Of a stretch of 64,000 bases of DNA, positions 36,783 through 45,667 are shown one piece after another; position 1 is the first letter of the stretch, and the number at the start of each line of letters is the position of its first letter. This DNA comes from Neobacillus endophyticus. Its GTDB lineage: Bacteria; Bacillota; Bacilli; Bacillales; Cytobacillaceae. The translations under genes and the position numbers were made by a program. The stretch is taken from positions 5,175,119-5,239,118 of the forward strand of contig NZ_JABRWH010000001.1 in NCBI RefSeq assembly GCF_013248975.1. Reading direction: 5' to 3'. The notes under the pieces were generated by a model. That model was not told the origin of the DNA. It did not search any database and saw nothing but the letters and a program-made list of their open reading frames with translations.

Positions 36783-37733
36783 ATGAATGTAATTAAGATT
36801 TCCCCGCGCGGCTATTGCTATGGGGTTGTTGATGCTATGGTAATTGCAAGAAATGCCGCGTTAGATAAATCATTACCTCGTCCCATCTACATTTTAGGGA
36901 TGATTGTTCATAATAAACACGTTACAGATGCATTTGCTGAAGAAGGAATTATCACACTTGATGGCAATAATCGAAGGGAAATTTTGGAGAAAGTTGAGGG
37001 AGGCACCGTTATTTTTACTGCACATGGTATTTCTCCCGAAGTGAGAGAGCTTGCGAAAAAGAAGGGCCTTGTAACACTTGATGCCACATGCCCTGATGTG
37101 ACAAGGACCCATGATATCATTCACGAAAAAGCTCAGCATGGCTACCACACTATTTATATAGGTAAAAAAGGACATCCAGAGCCAGAAGGTGCATTGGGTG
37201 TAGCTCCTGATATGGTCCACCTGGTAGAAACGCCTAGTGACGTAGAAGCCTTAAATCTTGATTATGATAAGTTAATTGTCACAAACCAAACAACCATGAG
37301 CCAGTGGGATGTGGCGGATACCATGGAAAAAGTGCAGGAAAAATATCCTCATGTTGAGGTTTATAATGAAATTTGCCATGCTACCCAAATAAGACAGGAA
37401 GCTGTTTCAGAGCAAGCGAAAGACGCAGACGTTACGATTGTGGTAGGCGATCCGAAAAGTAATAACTCCAATCGTCTGGCACAAGTTTCTGAGGAAATCG
37501 CAGGTACAAAAGCATATCGAATCGCTGATATTTCCGAATTGAATATTGATTGGATTAAAGATGCTAAAATAGTGGCGGTCACAGCAGGAGCCTCTACACC
37601 GACGCCTATTACAAAAGAAGTGATTACATTTCTTGAACAATTTGATCCAAACAATGATTCCACATGGCAGCGGAAAAAAAATGTACCTCTCAGCAAAATA
37701 CTTCCAAAAGTAAAAACGGAAACAAAAGCGTAA
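36783..37733 (+). CDS. ispH: IspH, 4-hydroxy-3-methylbut-2-enyl diphosphate reductase
   Basis: A 316-residue Fe-S enzyme making IPP and DMAPP from HMBPP, the last MEP-pathway step. The three cluster cysteines are in [18 protein letters not shown] and [11 protein letters not shown]. The substrate site [11 protein letters not shown] and the C-terminal [13 protein letters not shown] are intact. GGAGGACTTTTC precedes the ATG. The stop codon lies within the 5' arm of its own terminator. Confidence 0.96.
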   Translation: MNVIKISPRGYCYGVVDAMVIARNAALDKSLPRPIYILGMIVHNKHVTDAFAEEGIITLDGNNRREILEKVEGGTVIFTAHGISPEVRELAKKKGLVTLDATCPDVTRTHDIIHEKAQHGYHTIYIGKKGHPEPEGALGVAPDMVHLVETPSDVEALNLDYDKLIVTNQTTMSQWDVADTMEKVQEKYPHVEVYNEICHATQIRQEAVSEQAKDADVTIVVGDPKSNNSNRLAQVSEEIAGTKAYRIADISELNIDWIKDAKIVAVTAGASTPTPITKEVITFLEQFDPNNDSTWQRKKNVPLSKILPKVKTETKA

Positions 37734-37760
37734 AAACCGGTCACAACCGGTTTTTACGCT
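37728..37760. terminator. Bidirectional terminator ispH / yqfO, overlapping the ispH stop
   Basis: AGCGTAAAAACCGG / CCGGTTTTTACGCT, a 14-bp stem with a TCACAA-type loop. The ispH stop TAA (37731-37733) is part of the stem. Confidence 0.93.
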
Positions 37761-37776
37761 TTTTATCTGTAATTGA

Positions 37777-38892
37777 TTATATAAATTGAAAAGGATTTGT
37801 ATCTTCTTCTGAAGGAAATATATCCACTGTATAACCGGAGTCCTGGCACATTTTTTTCAACGTTTGCGCAAGTCCTTTTTTCATTACCTTTTCAACATTA
37901 TGACCAGGGTCAATCAGATTAAGCCCTAACATCATGGCATCATGTGCAGTGTGATAATATATATCACCTGTTACATACACATCTGCCCCTTTAAATTTGG
38001 CACTGGTAAAATATTTATTTCCATCTCCGCCTAAGACCGCTACTTTTTTCACTTTTGCCTGTAAATCTCCTGTAACTCTGACTCTGTCGACCTCGAGAGC
38101 AATTTTTACTTTTTCTGCAAATTCCCCTAATGTCATTTCTTTAACTTTTCCAATTCTTCCAAGCCCGAGTACTTCTCCTTTATTTTCAAGAGGATACACA
38201 TCATATGCCACTTCTTCGTAAGGATGAGCCTTAATCATGGCCATTATCGTCCTTTTAAGCAGGGTCTCCGGTACGATCGTCTCTATGCGAACCTCGTCTA
38301 CTGCCTCAAGCTCTCCTGATTTACCAATAAATGGGGAAGTTTCAGCTCCAGGTAGAAATCTGCCCGTTCCCTCTGCTGAAAAAGAGCAGTGGCTGTATTG
38401 GCCAATATGACCAGCTCCGGAATTTCCAAGAACCTCACGAATTAAGTCTGCATGACTGCCTGGTACAAACACAACCAGTTTCTTTAAACTGACATCAACC
38501 GTTGGAACCAACACTTCAGTATTCTCTAACCCCAGTGCTTCTGCCAACCAATCATTGACACCGCCATTTGCAATATCAAGATTCGTATGAGCTGCATAGA
38601 CAGCAATATCATGCTTCAATAATTTCTCAATCACTCGCCCTTGAACCGTATCCGTTAAAACATTTTTTAACGGACGAAAAATCGGCGGATGATGTGCAAT
38701 GATCAGCTGCACATTTTTTTCAATCGCTTCGTCAATTACGTTTTCTAGTACATCTAGTGCAATCATAACTCGATCAATTTTTTTATTTAACCTGCCAATT
38801 TGCAAGCCAATCTTATCGCCTTCCATAGCTAATGATTTCGGAGCAAACTGTTCAAATAATTGAATGATTTCATGACCGTTAGGATTCTTCAT
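37777..38892 (-). CDS. yqfO: YqfO, Nif3-like dinuclear metal centre protein
   Basis: A 371-residue Nif3/YqfO protein. The two conserved Nif3 halves (IIAHHPPIFRPLKNVLTD and YAAHTNLDIANGG at the N side; VTGDIYYHTAHDAM and LIDPGHNVEK at the C side) enclose a PII/CutA-like insert of about 120 residues (ending HPYEEVAYDVYPLEN), usual in Bacillus. The His/Asp residues bind two metal ions. Called GTP cyclohydrolase 1 type 2 homologue in databases, but the activity is unproven. It overlaps trmK by 14 bases. Confidence 0.93.
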   Translation of the reverse strand: MKNPNGHEIIQLFEQFAPKSLAMEGDKIGLQIGRLNKKIDRVMIALDVLENVIDEAIEKNVQLIIAHHPPIFRPLKNVLTDTVQGRVIEKLLKHDIAVYAAHTNLDIANGGVNDWLAEALGLENTEVLVPTVDVSLKKLVVFVPGSHADLIREVLGNSGAGHIGQYSHCSFSAEGTGRFLPGAETSPFIGKSGELEAVDEVRIETIVPETLLKRTIMAMIKAHPYEEVAYDVYPLENKGEVLGLGRIGKVKEMTLGEFAEKVKIALEVDRVRVTGDLQAKVKKVAVLGGDGNKYFTSAKFKGADVYVTGDIYYHTAHDAMMLGLNLIDPGHNVEKVMKKGLAQTLKKMCQDSGYTVDIFPSEEDTNPFQFI

Positions 38893-39598
38893 TAACCAAA
38901 ACCCCCTCCGCCAATCTGATTTTCATTAATAATTCCTGCTTCTTCACCGAAGCTTCTTCTGTTTCACTTGCATGCACCAATTGGGTGTAGATCCGTTCCC
39001 AATTCTTCTTCTCGGCAGACCATTTTTTGAAGAAAGCTTCCGAACGGCTTTTGGAAAGGTAAGGTCCAAATAGGAGACCGGCGTCCATATTGTTTCCATA
39101 TGGTTTCTTTGCATCTCCTTTTTCTCCAATTAAAATCTCGTAAATTTTCCCATCTTCTTCAAGAATTTCTTCGGCTTTAAGTTCCCAATTATTTTCTAAA
39201 AACCATTTTCTGATGGAAAGTGCATGAATATTCGGCTGCAAGATAAGCCGTTTCACAGATCCCAGTTTGTCTTTGCCTTTTTCCAAAATACTCGCTATTA
39301 ATGTTCCGCCCATACCGGCAATCGTAATGCACTCCACTTCATCAGGACCAACTACATCAAGTCCATCACCCGTCCTGACAGAAATCACATCTGATAGTCC
39401 TTGGGCATTTACGTTTCTTACAGCCGATTGAAAAGGGCCTTCTGCTACTTCTCCGGCAACAGCAAATGGAATGCCAAAATTCTTAACTAAAAAACATGGT
39501 AAATATGCATGATCTGACCCGATATCCGCAACGCTTGCACCTTTTGGCACATACTTTGCTACCATTTCGAGCCTGGCTGATAATTTATCTGAATTCAA
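38879..39598 (-). CDS. trmK: TrmK, tRNA (adenine22-N1)-methyltransferase
   Basis: A 239-residue SAM methyltransferase modifying A22 of tRNA. SAM motif I is ASVADIGSDHAYLP, with the catalytic-region motif TIAGMGGTLI and LQPNIHALSIRKW. A helical, coiled-coil-like C-terminus follows. By comparison with the B. subtilis start (M-N-x-x-K-L-S), the initiator is TTG 39598 rather than the GTG codons upstream. It lies between cccA and yqfO in conserved order. Confidence 0.93.
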   Translation of the reverse strand: MNSDKLSARLEMVAKYVPKGASVADIGSDHAYLPCFLVKNFGIPFAVAGEVAEGPFQSAVRNVNAQGLSDVISVRTGDGLDVVGPDEVECITIAGMGGTLIASILEKGKDKLGSVKRLILQPNIHALSIRKWFLENNWELKAEEILEEDGKIYEILIGEKGDAKKPYGNNMDAGLLFGPYLSKSRSEAFFKKWSAEKKNWERIYTQLVHASETEEASVKKQELLMKIRLAEGVLVNEES

Positions 39599-39645
39599 AT
39601 GTCCCACCACTCTTTTATTTCTTTGCTATGTACTAGTATAAAAAA

Positions 39646-39669
39646 GGTCCTTCACAGATGCAAAGGACC
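39646..39669 (-). terminator. cccA terminator
   Basis: GGTCCTT / AAGGACC arms with a 10-base loop and a T-run on the minus strand. Confidence 0.8.
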
Positions 39670-39679
39670 ATTCGATACT

Positions 39680-40045
39680 TTACTTAATTTTTGAAACCCA
39701 TTCTGCCATTGCATCAGCTTGTTCTGGTTTAACTAAACCAGGAGGCATGTTTCCTCGTCCTTGAGTAATAATTTGCTTAATTTGCGCCTTACTTAACTTG
39801 CTGCCGATTCCGTGCAATGATGGGCCAACTACACCTTGATAATGATCTCCATGGCAGGCAATACATGTTGTCTTGTAAATGTCTTCCGGATTGGTAGCCG
39901 CAGTTTGCGTTTTATCACCGCTCGTTCCACTTGTTCCCTTTGCCAGTTCCCGTGCGTCACCGAGACCTTTGAAGGACAATACGAGCGTTAAAACGATTCC
40001 AAAAACCATAATCAGGACAAAAGGAATAATCGGATTCCGCTTCAT
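39680..40045 (-). CDS. cccA: Cytochrome c550, membrane-anchored
   Basis: A 121-residue c-type cytochrome. An N-terminal membrane anchor (IIPFVLIMVFGIVLTLVLSF), a Ser/Thr/Gly linker and a heme domain with CIACH and the distal methionine in RGNMPPGL. It carries electrons on the outer face of the membrane. The start is ATG 40045 (MKRNPIIPF) behind GGGAGGTTATT. It sits between the acyl-CoA dehydrogenase gene and trmK. Confidence 0.95.
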   Translation of the reverse strand: MKRNPIIPFVLIMVFGIVLTLVLSFKGLGDARELAKGTSGTSGDKTQTAATNPEDIYKTTCIACHGDHYQGVVGPSLHGIGSKLSKAQIKQIITQGRGNMPPGLVKPEQADAMAEWVSKIK

Positions 40046-40224
40046 GAAATAACCTCCCTTATGTATAAACATTCAAACAATAGATTGTCTATAAACACCT
40101 ATTATTTTACTTTAAAAACCAAAGAAGGAAAAGTCCTAAACATACTTTATCCAGATATCTTTGTAAAAAAAGGTAAAAAGAGGCTAGATACTTTTTAAAT
40201 GCCTCTTTTATCTCCAAAAATATT

Positions 40225-41364
40225 TTAACAACCAATTATTCTCGAAATGACCATTCTTTGAACTTCTGATGTTCCTTCACCTATTTCGAGCAGTTTGGCA
40301 TCCCGCATCATTCTTTCCACTTGATATTCCTTCATGTATCCGTAGCCGCCATGAATTTGAACCGCCTGACTAGTTACTTCCATACAAATTTCGGAAGCAT
40401 ATAATTTGCACATAGCCGCCTCTTTTGAGAAGGGTTTTCCATTGTCCTTCAGCCAGGCAGCTTTATAGACCATATTACGAGCCAATTCAATTTTTAAGGC
40501 CATGTCTGCCAATTTAAATTGAATAGCTTGGAAAGAGGAAATAGATTTGCCAAATTGCTTTCTCTCTTTTGCATAGGCGAGTGCTTTTTCAAACGCACCT
40601 TGTGCGATCCCAACTGCCATTGCCCCTATACCAATCCGTCCTCCATCAAGTGTGATAAGAAATTGGCGGAATCCCTCTCCACGTTTACCAAGTAAATTTT
40701 CTGCGGGCACCCTTACATCCTCCAAAACGAGTTCAGTAGTATTAGAAGAGTTTAAACCCATTTTTTCATAGTTATCAATAACAGTAAAGCCAGCTGCGTC
40801 TGTAGGAACTATAATGGCACTGATCTCCTTCTTCCCATCCTTTTCTCCTGTAACAGCTGTTAACGCCAAATGTTTTGCAAAGCTTGCATTAGTAATAAAA
40901 CATTTGTTCCCATTAATAACAAATTCACCATTTTCTTCTCTGGCAGTTGTTATAGTTCCGCCTGCGTCAGAACCGGCATTTGGCTCCGTTAGTCCAAATG
41001 CCCCCAATGACTCACCTGTGCAGATTGGTGTTAAAAAGGTTTGTTTCTGTTTCTTTGATCCGAACAAATATAATGGTGCTCCACCGAGTGATATATGGGC
41101 AGAATAGGATATTCCAGTTGAGCCGCATACACGGCTAAGCTCTTCCACTACAATGGCAAAGCTGATCGTATCAGCGCCTGCACCCCCGTATTCCTCTGGG
41201 AAAGGCAGCCCAAGCATCCCCATTCCACCCAATTTTTTAAATATATCTATAGGAAATTTTTTTGTTCGATCCCGCTCAATGGCACCTGGAGCAACCACTT
41301 CGTCTGCAAATTGACGAATGGTTCTTTTTATCATTTCTTGCTCAGCAGTTAAATCAAAATTCAT
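40225..41364 (-). CDS. Acyl-CoA dehydrogenase
   Basis: A 379-residue FAD acyl-CoA dehydrogenase, first step of beta-oxidation or branched-chain amino-acid degradation. Signatures: GAFGLTEPNAGSDA, the FAD site QAVQIHGGYGYMKEY and the C-terminal IGEGTSEVQRMVI, which carries the usual catalytic Glu. Chain-length preference cannot be read. The start is ATG 41364 behind AAGGGG. It is a lone gene not found in this place in B. subtilis, preceded by a SigA promoter overlapping a full-consensus cre site, so catabolite repression is likely. Confidence 0.93.
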   Translation of the reverse strand: MNFDLTAEQEMIKRTIRQFADEVVAPGAIERDRTKKFPIDIFKKLGGMGMLGLPFPEEYGGAGADTISFAIVVEELSRVCGSTGISYSAHISLGGAPLYLFGSKKQKQTFLTPICTGESLGAFGLTEPNAGSDAGGTITTAREENGEFVINGNKCFITNASFAKHLALTAVTGEKDGKKEISAIIVPTDAAGFTVIDNYEKMGLNSSNTTELVLEDVRVPAENLLGKRGEGFRQFLITLDGGRIGIGAMAVGIAQGAFEKALAYAKERKQFGKSISSFQAIQFKLADMALKIELARNMVYKAAWLKDNGKPFSKEAAMCKLYASEICMEVTSQAVQIHGGYGYMKEYQVERMMRDAKLLEIGEGTSEVQRMVISRIIGC

Positions 41365-41401
41365 CTCCATATCCCCTTAAAACCAACTTTTGCACACGTG
41401 T

Positions 41402-41451
41402 TGTATGCGCTTACATGTTATATTATAATGGGGAATGGATAATATTCTCAA
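41402..41451 (-). promoter_or_regulatory. Acyl-CoA dehydrogenase promoter with cre (CcpA) site
   Basis: TTGAGA (41446-41451), 18-base spacer, TATAAT (41422-41427). Immediately downstream, ATGTAAGCGCATACA (41402-41416) matches every fixed position of the cre consensus WTGNAANCGNWNNCW. A cre over the start site fits CcpA repression in glucose. Confidence 0.75.
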
Positions 41452-41694
41452 GATTTAAAAATTTTTAACAATAAAATATTATTCAATCGAAATATATTTA
41501 TGATCTATTTTCTGGATAATTAATTATACTTTACGATTTGATCTCCATTACAAAAATGTGATAAAAGCTTTTCATTTTTTCACAAAAATTTATTTTAATT
41601 TAAAATCCATATAATGACATGATGCCTATTTGCAAAAAGAGAAACAATTCAGTAAAATAAAACACAGAGAAAGTGCTTACAAAAGGAGAAGCAA
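41452..41694. other. A/T-rich intergenic stretch between acd and sigA
   Basis: No gene of ordinary size. It holds a TATAAT hexamer at 41610-41615 on the plus strand with no good -35, which could drive the small frame at 41695. Otherwise I see nothing. Confidence 0.5.
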
Positions 41695-41772
41695 ATGCGA
41701 AATAAAGAAAACGATTTGACTGGCGAGCCCGTTAGGGCAAAGTCAAGGTGTAGTTGTCTTTATGCCCAATGA
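41695..41772 (+). CDS. Candidate 25-residue small protein
   Basis: A 26-codon frame (MRNKENDLTGEPVR, then a basic stretch and an end with C-S-C) behind a very good ribosome site AAAGGAG six bases before the ATG. A perfect TATAAT lies about 80 bases upstream and a terminator-like hairpin shared with sigA lies 30 bases downstream. I do not recognise the product; the two close cysteines and positive charge are notable. No homology can be tested here, so this could be a chance frame. Confidence 0.35.
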   Translation: MRNKENDLTGEPVRAKSRCSCLYAQ

Positions 41773-41802
41773 CGGAAAGTTTACTTTCCTATCGGCAAAA
41801 AA

Positions 41803-41831
41803 AATAGTTTACTCCGTAAAACGAAGTAAAC
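41803..41831. terminator. sigA operon terminator (bidirectional)
   Basis: TAGTTTACT / AGTAAACTA arms with an 11-base loop. On the minus strand a run of T follows (after ATTTTTTTT); the plus strand has a shorter T-run. Confidence 0.85.
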
Positions 41832-41843
41832 TACTTTTAAGCT

Positions 41844-42977
41844 TTATTCTAAAAAGTCTTTCAACCGTTTGCTGCGGCTTGGGTGACGTAATTTACGCAA
41901 TGCTTTTGCTTCAATTTGGCGGATACGCTCGCGCGTTACGCCAAATACTTTCCCTACCTCTTCCAAAGTACGGGTACGGCCATCATCCAACCCAAAACGA
42001 AGGCGGAGAACATTCTCTTCCCGGTCTGTAAGGGTATCAAGAACATCTTCCAGCTGCTCTTTAAGTAATTCATATGCAGCATGTTCAGAAGGTGAAGTTG
42101 CATCCTGATCTTCAATAAAATCTCCGAGGTGGGAATCATCTTCTTCACCAATCGGCGTTTCAAGTGAGACAGGCTCTTGGGCAATCTTTAAAATTTCTCT
42201 TACCTTATCTGGTGTAAGATCCATGTCCTCTGCGATTTCCTCAGGAGATGGTTCACGGCCAAGATCTTGAAGTAATTGTCGCTGAACGCGAATCAGCTTA
42301 TTGATAGTTTCAACCATATGAACCGGAATCCTGATCGTTCTCGCCTGGTCCGCAATGGCGCGAGTAATCGCTTGGCGAATCCACCAGGTTGCATACGTAC
42401 TAAACTTAAAGCCTTTGCGATAATCAAATTTCTCAACTGCTTTAATTAGGCCCATATTTCCTTCTTGAATGAGGTCAAGAAAGAGCATGCCACGACCGAC
42501 ATAACGTTTCGCAATGCTGACAACAAGACGAAGATTTGCTTCAGCTAGGCGCCTTTTTGCTTCTTCATCACCCTGTTCAATCCGATGAGCAAGCGAAATC
42601 TCTTCTTCTGCAGAAAGCAAGTCAACTCTTCCAATTTCTTTTAAGTACATTCTTACTGGGTCATTTATTTTTACACCAGGAGGAACACTTAGATCATTCA
42701 AATCAAATTCATCATCGTCTTCTTTAGCCAGTGCCTTTAGGCTCGGATCATCCTCGTCGTCACTTTCGCCGACTAGTTCAATTCCCTGCTCTCCAAGGAA
42801 ATCATAAAATTCATCCATCTGATCAGAGTCTAATTCAAAGTTCGCCATTTTTTCAGCAATATCATCATAGGCAAGGACGCCGACTTTTTTACCCACTTCT
42901 GTTAACTGATCTTTTACTTGTTCCAAGGTTAATTCATTCTCGGCCTCTTTTGAACGTGCTGATTTTTCAGCAGCCAT
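41844..42977 (-). CDS. sigA: SigA, major vegetative RNA polymerase sigma factor
   Basis: A 377-residue group 1 sigma factor. Region 1.1 is acidic ([18 protein letters not shown]); region 2 has [41 protein letters not shown] core segments; region 4 ends in the [23 protein letters not shown]. The start is ATG 42977 behind GAAGGAGGG. It follows dnaG by 41 bases in the conserved dnaG-sigA operon. Confidence 0.98.
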   Translation of the reverse strand: MAAEKSARSKEAENELTLEQVKDQLTEVGKKVGVLAYDDIAEKMANFELDSDQMDEFYDFLGEQGIELVGESDDEDDPSLKALAKEDDDEFDLNDLSVPPGVKINDPVRMYLKEIGRVDLLSAEEEISLAHRIEQGDEEAKRRLAEANLRLVVSIAKRYVGRGMLFLDLIQEGNMGLIKAVEKFDYRKGFKFSTYATWWIRQAITRAIADQARTIRIPVHMVETINKLIRVQRQLLQDLGREPSPEEIAEDMDLTPDKVREILKIAQEPVSLETPIGEEDDSHLGDFIEDQDATSPSEHAAYELLKEQLEDVLDTLTDREENVLRLRFGLDDGRTRTLEEVGKVFGVTRERIRQIEAKALRKLRHPSRSKRLKDFLE

Positions 42978-43018
42978 ATGGGGTCCCTCCTTCAAGAATC
43001 AGAAGCATTTATTAAAAT

Positions 43019-44824
43019 CTATAGTGATTTACGCAATTGATTTATTTCAATTCCTATTAACGCAGCCTGATTATAATCTTTCTGCCGCTCTGCTTCTTTC
43101 AATTCCATTTCTTTTTCCTTTATTTTTAACAATTTTTGATAATTCAACACCTGTTTGATATAATCATTTAATTCTTTTGTACTTAACTCATCATTTAGAG
43201 GCATCATTTCTATATTTGCCACAATCCTTCTAAGATTGTCATCTTGAATATAGGTTAAAAACGCGCTGGATTCTGATTCCAAATGTTCTTCATAAAAGCT
43301 TAAAAGATATGTTATGATTGCTTGGTGTTCATCATTATTAAACGTATTGCCTTGTAATAATTCCTGAATTTTATATGCTGTATCCCGATCTCTTAACATA
43401 TGGGCAATTAAATGCCTTTCAGCTGTATAATATGCCGGCTTAAGCACATTTATCTTTTGGATAATAGCTGGATTCTTCTCTAAAGGTTTCTTGCCTTGTT
43501 CTTTTCTTTTTTCAGCAAAAAAAATTTGTTTTTGCTGATCTCTTAACGCATCAAGAGAAAGTGAAAATTCGGCAGCAAGCTGCCTTAGATAGTGATCTCT
43601 TTCTACCGCCTTTGTCAACTTACTTATTTCTTTGATTATTTCTTCGATATAAGTAAGCCTATCTCCTTCATTCTGAAGATTTTTTCCTCTGCGAAAATAA
43701 AGAAATTTAAAGGCCATCCAAGTATAGCTTGCTCCAATTACTTCATTGCGGAATTTTTCGGCGCCATAGCTTTTTATATATTCATCAGGGTCCATTCCAT
43801 CCGGCATGATTGCAACTTTGATTAAGATTCCTGCATCATTTAACAAGTTACCTGCCCGATACGCTGCTTCAATTCCGGCATTATCAGAATCATAACAGAT
43901 GGTAATCGACTGTAATGTTCTTCGTAAAAGGACGATATGCTCATCTGTCAAAGATGTTCCCATTGTAGCAACACCGTTATCAACACCGGCACGGTCAGCT
44001 GCAATTACGTCTGCAAATCCCTCAAACAAAACCGCTTGCTGCATTTTTTTTATAGAAGGTTTAGCAAGATGGTAATTATACAAAATCTTACTTTTATTAA
44101 AGATTGCTGTTTCGGGACTATTTAAATATTTTGGCTCATCAGCCCCAATTGTTCTCCCAGAAAATGCAATCGTATTTCCATTTCGGTCGAGAATTGGAAA
44201 CATAATTCGATTTCTAAATCGGTCGAAATACGTTCCGTCTTTTTCACGTTTAATAATTAGTCCCGCTTTTTCCATCCAATTTGGGGAAAATCCCCTTTTG
44301 GTTAAAAATTTATAGACAAAATCCCATGAATTTAATGAATAGCCAATTTGAAATTTATCTATGGAATCACGGGTAAATCCTCTTTCCAATAGGTATTCCA
44401 ATGCTGGCTGACCTTCTTTTGTATTGACCAACAAATGATGGTAAAATTTACTAAGAATTTCGTGTGCGTTTAACATTGCCTGAATTTCTTCAGGAATTTT
44501 TTTCTCACTACGGCCTGATGTCAGATCTAAATCAAGATCAACATTTACTTTTGCTGCCAATTTTACTGTAGCTTCCTGAAAGGAAATTCCCTCAAGTTCC
44601 ATAAGGAAAGAAAATACATTGCCGCCTGCTCCGCAGCCAAAACAATGGAATATTTGTTTATCGGGTGAAACTGAAAATGACGGGGTGCTCTCTCCATGGA
44701 ATGGACATAATCCGAAGTAATTTCGCCCTTGCTTTTTCAATTGAACATAATCACTGATGATGTCAACAATATCGACAGCCTGACGAATTTGGTTAATTTT
44801 TTCTTCGGCAATTCGGTCTGCCAT
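43019..44824 (-). CDS. dnaG: DNA primase
   Basis: A 601-residue primase making RNA primers for replication. The N-terminal zinc finger is CPFHGESTPSF through HCFGCGAGGN (CHC2 type); the TOPRIM core has FEGFADVIAADRAG and CYDSDNAGIEAA; the C-terminal part is the DnaB-helicase-interacting domain, helical and charged. GGAGTTGTTTTC precedes ATG 44824. It is the first gene of the dnaG-sigA pair. Confidence 0.98.
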   Translation of the reverse strand: MADRIAEEKINQIRQAVDIVDIISDYVQLKKQGRNYFGLCPFHGESTPSFSVSPDKQIFHCFGCGAGGNVFSFLMELEGISFQEATVKLAAKVNVDLDLDLTSGRSEKKIPEEIQAMLNAHEILSKFYHHLLVNTKEGQPALEYLLERGFTRDSIDKFQIGYSLNSWDFVYKFLTKRGFSPNWMEKAGLIIKREKDGTYFDRFRNRIMFPILDRNGNTIAFSGRTIGADEPKYLNSPETAIFNKSKILYNYHLAKPSIKKMQQAVLFEGFADVIAADRAGVDNGVATMGTSLTDEHIVLLRRTLQSITICYDSDNAGIEAAYRAGNLLNDAGILIKVAIMPDGMDPDEYIKSYGAEKFRNEVIGASYTWMAFKFLYFRRGKNLQNEGDRLTYIEEIIKEISKLTKAVERDHYLRQLAAEFSLSLDALRDQQKQIFFAEKRKEQGKKPLEKNPAIIQKINVLKPAYYTAERHLIAHMLRDRDTAYKIQELLQGNTFNNDEHQAIITYLLSFYEEHLESESSAFLTYIQDDNLRRIVANIEMMPLNDELSTKELNDYIKQVLNYQKLLKIKEKEMELKEAERQKDYNQAALIGIEINQLRKSL

Positions 44825-44910
44825 GAAAACAACTCCAATTATAGTACTACAATGTTATTCGGCAAGAATTTATTGAATTCCTGCATATTTCGACAAGATT
44901 TTCATAAATT

Positions 44911-45336
44911 CTAATGAAAATCTTTTCCGATCTTCAATTTGAAAAGGTTTTGGTCCTTTTCAGTAAATCCCCCTCTTCCTTGCTTTCGCATTTAAGCAGC
45001 GTATATCAAGGGCAGTTTGAGGTTTCTTGAAACACTACCCCCTCTTGGTGATAGTTCTGTAATACCTTTTGGAAGTAATATAGATGCAAGTCCTATATCC
45101 TGAGTAATGACAATATCCTGCTTATGATTCAGAATGTATAAATCTGCTGCCTCTTTCCCTGAATCAACATATCTCCATTCACCGTATGTAAGTTTATCTA
45201 TCACATGATGATCATAAGAGGCTATAAATAAAACCTTCACGGAAAATGCAGAAGCAATTTCGACAATCTCCTCCTTAACCGGGCATGAATCTGCGTTAAC
45301 AAAAATAGTCGGAATGTCGTTTACATTTTTATTAAT
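44911..45336 (-). pseudogene. yqxD: Decayed yqxD (YaiI/YqxD family, DUF188)
   Basis: Translated fragments match YqxD in order: TIFVNADSCPVKEEIVEIA, then FIASYDHH, YVDSGKEAADLYILNH, DIVITQDIGLASILLPKG, SPRGG, and after a stop GRGGFTEKDQNLFK. Three defects: the first codon at the expected start is ATT (45334-45336) though GGAG lies 9 bases upstream; the family VDAD is VNAD; and an in-frame TAA at 44992 cuts off the last quarter, while the region before it no longer matches. A GTG at 45240 could still give an 82-residue fragment. The intact family gene is about 150-166 codons. Confidence 0.8.
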
Positions 45337-45642
45337 TCTACATCACTCCGCATATTCCTTCTTTCGCCGCTAATTTTATCAAGGAAACTTGCCAATTAGC
45401 GAACAAACTTTAGTAAAACTGAAATAGTACGTTTAGACTAGGGAGGTGAAAATAAATAAAACGAATTGTCGAAAATTATTTTAAAGGGTTCCCTTGACAT
45501 CTCACAATAAATAGTTTATTCGTTCACATGTAAGTCTAAACCTAAAAAGATGTATTTTTATCACAATTTTTTATTATAGTATATTCATTATCATTTTGCC
45601 ATAACTTTTTTTCATATTTCAAAGCTTCATTATCAAAAAAAC
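45337..45642. other. Gene-free intergenic region between decayed yqxD and ppsR
   Basis: About 330 bases with no credible gene. It holds a strong ribosome-site-like GGGAGGTGA (45441-45449, plus strand) with no ATG, GTG or TTG at proper spacing; a 9-bp inverted repeat GTTTAGACT / AGTCTAAAC (45431-45439, 45533-45541); and TTGACA at 45493 on the plus strand. These look like remnants or unproven regulatory signals. Confidence 0.5.
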
Positions 45643-45667
45643 ACACATAATCAGCGTGATTATGTGT
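45643..45667 (-). terminator. ppsR terminator
   Basis: ACACATAATCA / TGATTATGTGT perfect 11-bp arms with a 3-base loop and TTTTTTT on the minus strand; it reaches the ppsR stop codon. Confidence 0.9.
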
